From: Halictus rubicundus
Lineage: Eukaryota > Arthropoda > Insecta > Hymenoptera > Halictidae
Direction: 5' to 3'
Assembly: GCF_050948215.1 (NCBI RefSeq)
Contig: NW_027488774.1
Location: 310,001 to 374,000, forward strand
DNA: 64,000 bases
The position numbers and the translations under genes were made by a program. Of this stretch, positions 43,317 through 52,900 are shown piece by piece (position 1 is the stretch's first letter; every line of letters starts with the position of its first letter). The notes below the pieces were generated by a model that saw nothing but the letters and a program-made list of their open reading frames with translations, had not been told where the DNA came from and did no database searches.

Positions 43317-44059
43317 TTCTCCGTGTTTTCCGACTTACTGCCTTCCCCAACCTACAAATAATACAATTAAATGTAATAAAATAAAGAATAAAATACAATA
43401 GCTTAATAGAATTAAAAAACAAGAAACCAGTATTAGAAAGAAATAGTAGTAAAATCAAATTGCTTAGCCCTCTATTAGTAATAAAAAAGCGACAATTTGT
43501 CAGAAAAATCACCCTTCAAAAGACAAGATAGTAGATAAAAGACAAGATAGTAGTAGTTATATAAAATAAATAAAATGTAGTAAGATTAATATACTAATAG
43601 CAGAAAAATATACTAATAGCAGAAAACTTTCGTAGTTAAAAGCTAAAATATATAAAAAAAAAAAAAAATTTTTAAAGCCTAATCAGGACAGAGAGAAACA
43701 GGGAAAAAGGCATTAAGGAAAGAGAGGAAAGGGAAAGGGTAGGTTAAAAACGCTGGGAAAACGATAGGTACAGAAGGGGAGAGCCAGGGGGGGTTAAAGA
43801 TACCGAACAGACGGAATCGTAACGGCCGACCCCGAGCGAAAGCGAGAGGACAAAGTAAGAGACAACCTAATACAATAACACGCACCGAGGACGAAACGAC
43901 CGCCACCACGGACACCCACAAACAAAGACACATACAGCATTCACTTGACACATACGTTAGCACAAACAGACAATACGGTTTCAAATCAATACGATAGTAA
44001 AAGAACAATAGCATATCGAAAAGAAGACGAAAGAAAGAGAGAACAAAATAAGAAAGAAG
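43317..44059 (+). other. Unique 5' leader of the outer element
   Basis: Non-coding on the sense strand, A-rich, lying between the end of the left repeat and the ORF1 start codon. It holds two small tandem duplications with 19-bp periods: AGACAAGATAGTAG at 43521 and 43540, and a perfect pair at 43589-43607 and 43608-43626. A run of about 15 A follows near 43656. If the left repeat is really the 3' end of a separate upstream element, the outer element would begin here, near TTCTCCGTGTTTTCC. Confidence 0.6.
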
Positions 44060-45604
44060 ATGGACGAGGAAGAAAAATTCCTCACACCAATGCAACCAAC
44101 AGCGAAAGGCAATGTCTTCAAGAAAAGCTCAAAAATAAAGCATAGCGCGGAAAAAGAAAAGGATAGATCATTGATTAAAAGACCAAGAGAAAATGAAGAG
44201 GAAACCGACACAGATTCGGTAATCTCGGACGTAATCTTGGTCGGAAGTACGGCATTAAAAAAGAAACGACTAGAAGACATAACTTTGTACGCAATCAACC
44301 AGACCGACGACGAAGAGAAGGATGAGGAGGACGACGTATTAAAACTAATAGGGCAACTAATAAAAATCCTCAAAAAAACTAAAAATTCAACACGCGAGGT
44401 TAAAAATTATTGTGCGGACCCACTAACGGAGGTAAAAAACGTGACGAAATGTCACGCCAGCCAAGCGGATAGACTGCTCGAAGTGGCGACCACCAAGCTA
44501 AAAAACATTGAACTAATAATAGAAAATAAACAACTCAAAAATAGTATACTGCATAGAGATATGGGAACGCAATGCTCCTTAGCTAAAAATGAAAATAATG
44601 TTCCACCGAAACCCGAAAAGCATAAAAAGACAGCAGAAGGACTGAAGAAAAGATTAATGTATGAAAGTGAAGCGGAAGAAGCAAGCGGCAAATTGAACAA
44701 GGAAATCGACCATGATAAAGAGAAAGAAAACGAATGGAAGACAGTCGAGAATAGAAATAAAAACGAGGAGAAGAAAGCTTTAAGGAAAAAGAAGAAAGAA
44801 GAGGAAGAAGCAGCAGAAGCAGAGAAAAGGAAACGGGAACAAGAAAAGGAACGAGAAAAAAGAAACAAGCTTCCTCCCCCTCCAAAATCGGAAGCTATAA
44901 TCATTAAAACATCAGAAACAAGGACCTTCGCGGATTTATTTAAACAACTAAAGACCAATGCTGGAGATAGATTGAATGGAATTCATACCGTAAGAAAGTC
45001 CAGGGGAGGAGATCTCGTTATAGAGATGGAAAAGGGTACCACTGCCGGAGATCTGGAAAAATTCGCGAAGGACACCCTAGGGGGAGATTGCAAAATCAGG
45101 AGAATGGCCCCCAAGGTAGTGTACGAAATAAAAGATCTCGATCCAACAATCGACAGAGGGGAACTCCAGGAGGAACTCGAAAAAATTCTAGGAATTCAGA
45201 AAGATGAAATAGAGGTCAAAAATATCCGATTCGGATACGGAGGAACTCGGATGGCCATAGTTGCCCTTCCGGCTAAAATATTGGAACAATTGGGACAGGA
45301 AAATAAATTAAAAATCGGCTTTACAAACTGCAGAGTCAAAAGGACTCAGAACATTCTAAGATGCTACAAGTGCCACGCTTTCGGGCACTTATCGTACAAC
45401 TGCACGTTAGATCTGAAGGGTCAAGAACTCTGCAGGAGATGCGGGGCAATAGGACACCAAATTAATGGCTGTGAGGCAATAAGATGCTGTGTCCTCTGCA
45501 TCCGAGAAGGGATACACGCATCGAAGGCCGAACATGTTGCGGGGGCGGTAAACTGCCCGCAATATAAAAAATTTTTGGAGCAATCAGCTAGGAGTAACGC
45601 ATAA
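44060..45604 (+). CDS. ORF1 (Gag-like) of the outer retrotransposon
   Basis: A 514-residue nucleic-acid-binding protein expected to coat the element RNA in the ribonucleoprotein particle. The start codon has A at -3 and G at +4, a good context. The first 200 residues are acidic and basic by turns. Residues about 220-270 are Lys/Glu-rich with heptad character, a likely coiled coil, followed by a short proline run. A conserved globular region of about 150 residues precedes the knuckles. The CCHC motifs are CYKCHAFGHLSYNC (from residue 435), CRRCGAIGHQINGC (from 458) and a less regular third one starting near CCVLC (476). This layout matches R1/TRAS/SART ORF1. The frame is intact, and the base composition is AT-rich, unlike the nested element. 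The ORF2 endonuclease domain begins immediately downstream. Confidence 0.92.
   Translation: MDEEEKFLTPMQPTAKGNVFKKSSKIKHSAEKEKDRSLIKRPRENEEETDTDSVISDVILVGSTALKKKRLEDITLYAINQTDDEEKDEEDDVLKLIGQLIKILKKTKNSTREVKNYCADPLTEVKNVTKCHASQADRLLEVATTKLKNIELIIENKQLKNSILHRDMGTQCSLAKNENNVPPKPEKHKKTAEGLKKRLMYESEAEEASGKLNKEIDHDKEKENEWKTVENRNKNEEKKALRKKKKEEEEAAEAEKRKREQEKEREKRNKLPPPPKSEAIIIKTSETRTFADLFKQLKTNAGDRLNGIHTVRKSRGGDLVIEMEKGTTAGDLEKFAKDTLGGDCKIRRMAPKVVYEIKDLDPTIDRGELQEELEKILGIQKDEIEVKNIRFGYGGTRMAIVALPAKILEQLGQENKLKIGFTNCRVKRTQNILRCYKCHAFGHLSYNCTLDLKGQELCRRCGAIGHQINGCEAIRCCVLCIREGIHASKAEHVAGAVNCPQYKKFLEQSARSNA
45601..45604 (+). promoter_or_regulatory. ORF1 stop / ORF2 start junction, ATAA
   Basis: The ORF1 stop TAA (45602-45604) overlaps an ATA codon (45601-45603) in the ORF2 frame. 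The ORF2 frame is open only from 45598, and no ATG precedes the endonuclease motif starting near LQINL (45622). Related elements couple the two frames by overlapping stop and start codons. Here the start would have to be ATA or the TTG at 45622, or an ATG has been lost. Confidence 0.5.
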
Positions 45605-47220
45605 AATTCAATTTAAAATTATTGCAAATTAATCTGCACCATTGTAGGCTCGCTCACTGCTTGCTAACACAAACAGTCGCAGAAACGGGGGTGGACATCG
45701 TTCTGATTTCAGAGCCACTTTACAATCCAGGAAACTGGATTTACTCAACTGGAAACTCAGCAGCAATCTGGGTCACTAATACAAACGGCTTTAAAAGACA
45801 AGAGGACGGAGACAGGGTACAGGAAGACTACGTTGCGGTAAGAATTGATAACCTCACGATAGTAAGTACCTACATTTCTTCAAATATCTCTACGGATCTC
45901 TACACACACAAAATAAAGAAACTAATGCAGTTTGTCGACCAGGAACGCCTGAAAGGAAAAAGAATTTTGTTAGGAGGAGACTTTAATGCTAAATCCCCAG
46001 CCTGGGGATCTGTAGAACAGAATCTTAAAGGAACAATATTATTGGAAGAAATGCTAAGGATAAACATCTTCCCCTGTATCCCTGAGGGAGGACACACCTT
46101 TGAGAGAGGGAAATCCACCTCAAATCTGGATTTCATAGCAACTACCCGGGACCTACAAGAAAAAGACAACAAAATCATTAATAAAGTACTTAACAAAGAA
46201 ACAGCATCCGATCACAAATATTTGTTCACAGAGATTCAAACTAAGGACGAGATGCAAAGGAACAAGGGAAGTCAAAGCAATAAATGGAAATTAACGAGAA
46301 CAGGACTCCTCAGGCTGGGGACGGCGCTGCAAAGATCTATCATAGAGGAAGGACTCAACGAAGCAAACTATTTTAATAAAGACGAGGAAACTAAGTTTCT
46401 AAACAATATTTATAAAATCTGCGACGAAGAGCTAGATAAACCCGAATCAACGCATAGAAAGGTTAAAAGTAATATCTGGTGGACTCCTGAGTTAAAGAAA
46501 GAAAGAGATAAAACCCAGAAACTTAGAAGGTCAGTCCAAAAAGCGAGGAGGAAGGGTAAGGACGACGAAAGGGAGGCCTTAACCTTCCTATACAAACGAG
46601 CTAAGAAGAACCTACAAAGACTAATTTCCAAACAGAAAGAGATATCATGGAACGAACTATGCGAAACTATTAATAAGGACATATGGGGCAAGCCCTATAA
46701 AATAATCATAAGACAGGTTAAAAAAGACAATCCTCCAGCCTCTCTCTCAGCAGAGTGTGCAGCAAACGTGATGGAGGGATTATTCCCACAAGATTTTAGA
46801 CAACCTGACGAGCAACCAAGTGGAAACAACGGAAGCGAGAACAATGAGACAGAAAGGGAAAATAGCCTGAGAAACCAAGAGGAGACAATCGGAAGAAAAA
46901 TACCCGAGGTTACCTCGGAAGAAATCATAGCTGCTTCCAAATTGCTGAAATCCGGAAAAGCCCCGGGAAAAGACGGTATGCAACCTGAAATTATAAAATT
47001 ATTAGCAGAAACAAGGCCGGACAGATTTGCTGCCCTCTTCAAGGGCATTCTAATTAGAGGGAGTATACCACAGCAATGGAAAGTAGCAAGAACAATTCTT
47101 CTTAGAAAAGAAGGTAAGGACCCTTCCTCCCACTCTGCCTACAGACCAATTTGTATTCTAGATGCTGTGGCCAAGCTCCTGGAATATGTCATCCGGGCGA
47201 GATTACATGGAGAGCTAGGA

Positions 47221-47236
47221 GAAAGACCTTTCAGCT
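47221..47236 (+). repeat. Target-site duplication, left copy (16 bp)
   Basis: GAAAGACCTTTCAGCT directly precedes the inner element and is repeated exactly at 53928-53943 after its poly(A). One more A may belong to it (17 bp) but cannot be told from the tail. Confidence 0.95.
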
Positions 47237-47394
47237 GGGGACCAAGGGGATATGGGCTTAGTAGTGGTGACTCGGATCCACTGCTAGGTATACCACAGTG
47301 GTGGTGGTCATATCCCTAAAATCCTCTACGCTCCACCTCCTCGTGGTGGTCCCTGGGAACACACATAGTTGTGTGTTGCTAACGGAGCGAGGGG
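47237..47394 (+). ncRNA. HDV-like self-cleaving ribozyme at the 5' end of the inner element
   Basis: All parts of the nested double pseudoknot can be paired. P1 is GGGGACC (47237-47243) with GGTCCCT (47348-47354), the first pair G.U. P2 is CGCTCC (47329-47334) with GGAGCG (47384-47389), extended by CCTC (47323-47326) with GGGG (47391-47394). P3 is ACC (47335-47337) with GGT (47345-47347). L3 is TCCTCGT (47338-47344), whose CC can form P1.1 with GG at 47355-47356. P4 is AACACACA (47358-47365) with TGTGTGTT (47370-47377). J4/2 is CTAAC (47379-47383), with C47379 as candidate catalytic base. J1/2 is enlarged and forms its own stems. Cleavage would fall between 47236 and 47237, exactly at the edge of the target-site duplication. 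R2 and several other LINEs free their 5' ends this way. Confidence 0.87.
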
Positions 47395-47832
47395 TATTCC
47401 GCGGGAAGTAGTCCTAATGATGTGTGAGGCGATGCCGGCGGGATCTTCGGATCCTGGCAGGGCCTCCCTTGCCGGTAAGGTTCACACGGAGGGATGAAAA
47501 ACCGCGGAATGGGTCCTGCGATAACGACCGGGGAGGTCGCCGCAGGGCCCTGGCCGTAAACCGGTGGTCATGTTTTACCGGAACGGTGGTCTTGCCTTAA
47601 CCGGCCGGGCCGCGAGGATGATAACCTCTATAAAAAATCCCCAACCCTAAGCTTCGGTGCGCGGTGAGAGGGTACGCCCTGGCAACAGGGCGTGGCTGGT
47701 GGGGTACACCAGTCGCGAGCGCACCATTCACCACTGGATACCTGGCGCCTCCAGTGTGTATCTAGCCTTACCCGGGTAGTGGGGGCTCTGCCCGGGTGGA
47801 CCTTATTTCCCGCCATTCTCGTGGGATTCACT
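47395..47832 (+). other. Rest of the inner element 5' UTR
   Basis: GC-rich leader between the ribozyme and the ORF1 ATG. The ORF1 frame is open upstream as far as about 47692 but has no ATG there. No other feature recognised. Confidence 0.6.
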
Positions 47833-49986
47833 ATGGATATCAATTTAATTAAAAATGAAGATGGAAAGGAGGGGTTACCACACCCGAAAGTGGTCGTGGA
47901 GGGAGTTGGGGCAGTCCTGGACCTGTCCCAGGAAGAGAGGCGCCAGACCCCAACTGTTGGGGACCGGCCCTTTCTCCGGCCGGAGAGGGGAACGAGGGGG
48001 CGTGGTCGGCGCGTCGAGTCGGTGGACAGATTGTCCATCGTCTCGACCCAGTCGGCCCCCCCCATCCCCAGCGTTGCGGGCGTAAAACGCTCACTGCCGC
48101 CGACTCCGGGCAGGACGTCGCCGACCCCGTCGGTCGGCAAACGGGAGCGGCGGGAGGACGATGTCCGCCCGGATATAAGGGCCATGCTTCCCGGGGAACT
48201 GTCCGCATTTATTGCGGAACAGTCCGACATCACCCGGGAGCTTGCGGAGGCGAGCAGAAACCTTAAGGGTACCCACCTTAAGGGGATCCGCGACGCCTCC
48301 GCGGATATTAAGGCGGCAGTGAGGGAGTTGGAGCGTAGGGGGGTCCAGGCTGGACCCCCTGCCGACTCCCGCGGCCCTGTATCCCAAGCGGACGCCGGGG
48401 ACGCCGCGCTGCGGCTGGAGAATGCAGCGCTCCGGAGGGAGCTGTTGGAAACCCGCGACACGCTTCGAGCCATCAGGGGGGAACTGATGGTGATGAAGCG
48501 GTTGCGGGACGCTCCCCCCCTGCCGCAGGTCTCCACCGCCGAGGTCGGCGAGGTCACCGCGGCCCCGCCTGCGCAGCTGGACCTGATGGCCCAGATGAAG
48601 GCCCTCATGGAGGAGGGCCTCAGATCCCTCCGCGAAGAAATGCGGAGGGAGCTGCGCCGAGTGGCTGGGCAGGTTGCCCGCGGGGACCCCCGGCCGCCGC
48701 CGCCGGCCCCTCCGGCGCCGCCGCGGCCCGCCCCAGCGCCCGCTCCGCCGACGCCTACCCCTGCCCCTGTCCCAGTGCCGGGAGGGGCAGGGAATAAGAA
48801 GAAGAAGAAGAAGGGGAAGGGGAAGAAGGCTGGGGAGGCTCCCCAGCCTTCGGTCGCCCGCCCGGCCCCGCCACCTGCACCTGCACCGGGTACCCCGGCT
48901 AAACCGGGAACCTGGGCGGAGGTGGTCGGGAGGCGGGCAATCTCCGCGGCCAAGGCCGCTGCTAAGGCCGCGGCTCAGGTGGCGGCAGCCGTCTCGGCTG
49001 GCGCCCCAAAGGCAAGGAGGGCCGCTGCCCCCGCCTCGAAAGGCGGGAAAGCAGCGGCCAAGGTCAGGGCCCCGCCACGCTCCGCGGCAGTCACCGTGAC
49101 TGTCCCGGAGGGGAGCGGGGCCTCGTATGAGGAGGCCATCAGGAGGGCCCGCCAGGGCGTCGATTTAGACGCCCTCGGCATCGGGGCCCTCCATTGGAAG
49201 AGGGCGGTAACCGGGGGCCTCATTATTGAGGTCCCCGGTGCCGATGGGGGCCCCAAGGCCGATGCCTTGGCCGCCAAAATGGCCGCCGTCCTGGGGGGGA
49301 TGGACGTAAAGGTGTCCAGGCCCGTGAAGAAGGCGGAATTCCGCCTCACGGGCCTGGAGGTATCCGTGACCCCCCAGGAGGTAGTGGAGGCGGTTTGTAA
49401 GGCCGGGGGCTGCACCGCCGGGTCCGTTAGGGTTGGGGAGCTTAAGGCTCCGCCCAGCGGACTCGGCACCGTATGGGTGCAGTGCCCGGCCGTGGCGGCC
49501 CTGGCCATTGAAAAGGCCGGGAAAATTCGCGTGGGGTGGTCCACCGCCCAGGTGGTTGTGCTGGCGGCTCGGCCGCTGCAGTGCTTCCGCTGCCTTGCCC
49601 TGGGGCATGTTCGGCAGCGGTGCACTGCGGAGGTCGACCGCAGCGGTCACTGCTACCGCTGCGGTGACGCCACCCACCGGGCGGTGGATTGTAAGGCGCC
49701 ACCCCACTGCGTCGTGTGCGCGGCCTTGGGGAGACCGGCGGGCCACAAGGCGGGGAGCAAGGCGTGCTCCCCGCCACCAAAGGCCAAGAAGGAGAAAAAG
49801 GGGGCGGGCGGTGTGGCGCCCACCCCTGTTGCGCCACCGGACAACCCGATGGCGAAAGCGGCCGCTCCCCCAACCTCCAAGGGGGAAAGTATGGAGGTGG
49901 AGGCGGCCCCCAGCGGGGCGGGGGGCAATGACCCCCCGCCACCCGCATCGGCGGCTAAGGAGGGGACCAGCGCGAAGGCCAATTAA
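47833..49986 (+). CDS. ORF1 (Gag-like) of the inner retrotransposon
   Basis: A protein of 717 residues if begun at the ATG at 47833, which has A at -3 and G at +4 and is the first ATG in the frame. It should bind the element RNA. A leucine-heptad stretch near residues 195-225 suggests a coiled coil. A proline-rich linker (about 286-315) is followed by a lysine run from about residue 322, a possible nuclear or nucleolar localisation signal, then an alanine-rich stretch. The globular region before the knuckles matches the R1-clade arrangement. The CCHC motifs are CFRCLALGHVRQRC (584-597), CYRCGDATHRAVDC (607-620) and a spaced third one beginning CVVCAALG (from 626). The frame is intact and ends at TAA in the TAATG overlap with ORF2. 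Confidence 0.93.
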   Translation: MDINLIKNEDGKEGLPHPKVVVEGVGAVLDLSQEERRQTPTVGDRPFLRPERGTRGRGRRVESVDRLSIVSTQSAPPIPSVAGVKRSLPPTPGRTSPTPSVGKRERREDDVRPDIRAMLPGELSAFIAEQSDITRELAEASRNLKGTHLKGIRDASADIKAAVRELERRGVQAGPPADSRGPVSQADAGDAALRLENAALRRELLETRDTLRAIRGELMVMKRLRDAPPLPQVSTAEVGEVTAAPPAQLDLMAQMKALMEEGLRSLREEMRRELRRVAGQVARGDPRPPPPAPPAPPRPAPAPAPPTPTPAPVPVPGGAGNKKKKKKGKGKKAGEAPQPSVARPAPPPAPAPGTPAKPGTWAEVVGRRAISAAKAAAKAAAQVAAAVSAGAPKARRAAAPASKGGKAAAKVRAPPRSAAVTVTVPEGSGASYEEAIRRARQGVDLDALGIGALHWKRAVTGGLIIEVPGADGGPKADALAAKMAAVLGGMDVKVSRPVKKAEFRLTGLEVSVTPQEVVEAVCKAGGCTAGSVRVGELKAPPSGLGTVWVQCPAVAALAIEKAGKIRVGWSTAQVVVLAARPLQCFRCLALGHVRQRCTAEVDRSGHCYRCGDATHRAVDCKAPPHCVVCAALGRPAGHKAGSKACSPPPKAKKEKKGAGGVAPTPVAPPDNPMAKAAAPPTSKGESMEVEAAPSGAGGNDPPPPASAAKEGTSAKAN

Positions 49987-49988
49987 TG
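49984..49988 (+). promoter_or_regulatory. TAATG stop-start overlap between inner ORF1 and ORF2
   Basis: The ORF1 stop TAA (49984-49986) shares its last A with the ORF2 ATG (49986-49988). The ATG has T at -3, a poor context for scanning. The silkworm element SART1 uses a UAAUG junction for coupled termination and reinitiation, so the same mechanism is inferred here. Confidence 0.8.
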
Positions 49989-52900
49989 GCCCATATTCCG
50001 CGCTGGTCCCCTCTCCCGGTACTCCAGGCCAACCTCAACCACTGCCGCCAGGCGCAGGACCTAATGGTCCAATGCCTGGAGGAGTGGGGGGTTGGCCTGG
50101 CCGTCGCCACGGAGCCGTACAGAGTCCCGGACCACCCACACTGGTCCGGGGACGATGACGGCTCCGTGGCGATATGGTGGCGTCGCCACTCGGCGACTGT
50201 GCCCCCCTGCTCCGTGGTCGAACGGGGCAGGGGGATGGTTATGGTAAAGTGGGGAAGATTTCTGGTCGTGGGATGCTACAGCTCACCCAGTTACGACTCC
50301 GCCGAATTAGGGATGTTCCTGGACCGGCTGGGGCTTATGATAGCCCCGTATATAGCCGGTCCAGTGTTGGTCCTGGGGGACCTCAACGCGAGGTCCTCCA
50401 CCTGGGGTAACCCCGGGACCAACGCCCGAGGCGGAGTCCTGGAAGACTGGGCGGAGGGGATGGAGCTCCGGTTGTTAAACCGGGGCTCCGTGCCTACGTG
50501 CGTGAGGTGGAACGGCTGGTCGATTGTGGACGTGTCGTTCGCGACGGCCGCCGCCTCACGCCGTGTGTCCAATTGGCGGGTCTGGAGTGGAGAGACCTTG
50601 TCGGACCACAGCTACGTCCTGATGGACGTGGCTGTGGTCTCGGACTCGCCATTGGACACGCCCCTCCGACGTGGCACCCCGTCAGCGCCCAGATGGGCGC
50701 TGAAACGACTGGACGGGGACCTCCTGAGGGCCGCGATTATCGGCTCCGCCTGGCCGTCGGCCAGGGAGCGCGAGGCAGACGAGGGGGCGGCTTGGATCCG
50801 GGGCACGTTGCAGATGATCTGTGACGTGGCGATGCCCCGGGTCCGAGCTCAGCCCCCGAGAAAGTCAGTTTACTGGTGGTCGGGGGAGCTGGCCGAACTC
50901 CGCAGTTCGGCCGGCCGGGCCCGCCGCCAGTATGCCCGCGCCCGTCGCCGCCATTTTCTGGGCGGCGACGCGGAGCCGAGGGTCGCCGAGCTGTACAGGG
51001 AGTACAGATCGGCGGCCGTGGCCCTCAAGCGTGCAATTGCCGCTGCTAAGGCCAAGGCCTGGGATGAGCTCCTGCTCACCCTCCGTGAGGATCCGTGGGG
51101 ACGCCCATATAAGGCGGTGCTTGGGAAGCTCCGCCCCTGGGCGTCCCCGGTCACGGAGCGGTTAGACCCGGAACTTCTGGGGCGCGTAGTGGATACCCTC
51201 TTCCCCCTGAGTGAGGGGGGGAGGGAACGCGCCCCGGGTCCGGCCATTCAATGGTCGGACGAATTCCGGGTCACCGAGTGGGAGCTGTACCAGGCCGTCC
51301 GGGAGCTCCGGGCCAGGGGCAAGAAGGCCCCTGGCCCCGATGGGGTTCCCGGTGGTATAATGGCCTTAGCTATGGAGGTCCTCGCCCCGGCGTTCAGGAG
51401 CGTCATGGACGCGAGCCTGCGCCGGGGAGTCTTCCCCACGGTGTGGAAAGAGGCGTGCCTGGTTCTCCTCCAAAAGGAGGGGAAACCCGCAGAGTCTCCC
51501 TCTGCATACCGGCCGGTTTGTTTACTCGACGAGGCGGGCAAGCTATTCGAAAGGATAATTGCCGCCCGCCTCGTCGAGCACCTGTCGCGGGGTGGTCCCG
51601 ACCTGAGCGACAGCCAGTATGGGTTCCGGAGGGGGCGCTCCACTATAGACGCCCTGGAGCGTCTGCGCCTCCTCCGTGAACGGGCTGTCGCTCGGGGCAG
51701 GGTGTTGATTGCGGTGTCGTTAGACATATCTAACGCCTTCAACGCCCTGCCCTGGTCGGAGATAATGGGGGCGCTGGACTATTTCCAGGTGCCCCCTTAT
51801 CTCCGGGAGGTGGTCGGCGACTATCTCCGCGACAGAGAGGTGGTATTTACCGGCCGGTATGGTATTGTGCACTCGAGGGAGACGCACCGCGGCGTTCCAC
51901 AGGGGTCGGTCCTCGGACCGCTCCTGTGGAACTTGGCGTACGACGCGGTGCTGCGGGTTGTCCTCCCCCCGGATACGGGTGTCATCTGCTATGCAGATGA
52001 CACCCTGGTTTATGCCGAGGGGGAGGATTGGAGGAGGACCAGGCACCTCGGAGAGGCCGCCCTGGACTGCGTGATCGGGCGAATCCGGAGAATGGGGTTG
52101 ACCGTGGCCGCCACAAAAACCGAGGCGATTTGGTTGTATTCGCCTCGGGTGTGGCGGCTACCCCGTGGTCAAGATCTCCGGATTCGTGTCGCTGAAACCT
52201 CCGTCGCGATCGGGCCCAGGATGAGGTACCTGGGCCTGATCATAGACGGCCGCTGGCGATTTGATGGACACTTCGAGCTCCTCGCCCCCCGACTAGAGAG
52301 GACGGCAGCCGCATTGGCGCGGCTGCTGCCGAATGTCGGGGGGCCGGATTTGAAAGTACGCCGCCTCTATGTGGAGGTGGTGCGGTCTATAGCCCTGTAT
52401 GGGGCCCCCGTATGGCACCGCTCGCTCGAGGCCAGCACGCCTAGCCGCAAACTCTTCGAAAGAGTGCGGCGGCGGCTGGCCTTGCGGGTCATACGGGGGT
52501 ACCGCACCATCTCCACCGAGGCGGCGGGACTCCTCGCCGTGATTCCACCCTTCACTGTGGTGGCGGCGGAGCGGGCGAAGCTATACCACATCGCCCGCTC
52601 CTTCCGCCGCCCGCCGGGGGTGGAACTCACGCGCGAGGAGGAGGAGGAGCTCGAGGGCCAGAATCGCCAGGCCCGGACGGAAAGTTTATCGGAGTGGAGG
52701 GCGTTGCTAACGCCCTCCACACGTCCGATTGTCCGGGCCCTCCTGCCCATATTTTATATATGGTGCAGGAGGCGGGGAAGGTTGACCTTCCGCCTCACGC
52801 AGGTGCTCTCCGGCCACGGTTGCTTCGGAGAGTACCTGCATAGAATGGGGCGGGAGCCGACTACGCAGTGCCACCACTGCGACGAGGATGTGGACACGGC

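Larger units (their letters stand above)
45601..47236 (+). pseudogene. ORF2 of the outer retrotransposon, 5' part (endonuclease and start of RT), interrupted
   Basis: This part encodes the APE-type endonuclease that nicks the target and the first part of the reverse transcriptase. Counting from 45622, the endonuclease motifs are QINL with N4, SEP with E31, GGDFNAK with D120, and SDHK with D197/H198, which is the full catalytic set. The RT begins with a SGKAPGKDGMQPEI motif (about 46951-46986) and continues to AYRPICILDAVAKL. The frame is broken after ERPFS by the nested element. Read-through adds 27 foreign codons and stops at 47319, so this copy alone would give an endonuclease with a truncated RT. 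The other half lies at 53944-55580. Confidence 0.9.

Noticed and set aside
41502..43512. Reverse-strand frames of 60-80 codons in the terminal repeat and 5' leader
   Set aside because: Short, low complexity, with no recognisable domain. Their presence in both repeats only reflects the repeat identity.
47692..47832. Upstream extension of inner ORF1 by 47 codons
   Set aside because: It would need a GTG start. The ATG at 47833 has a good context and is the first in frame.
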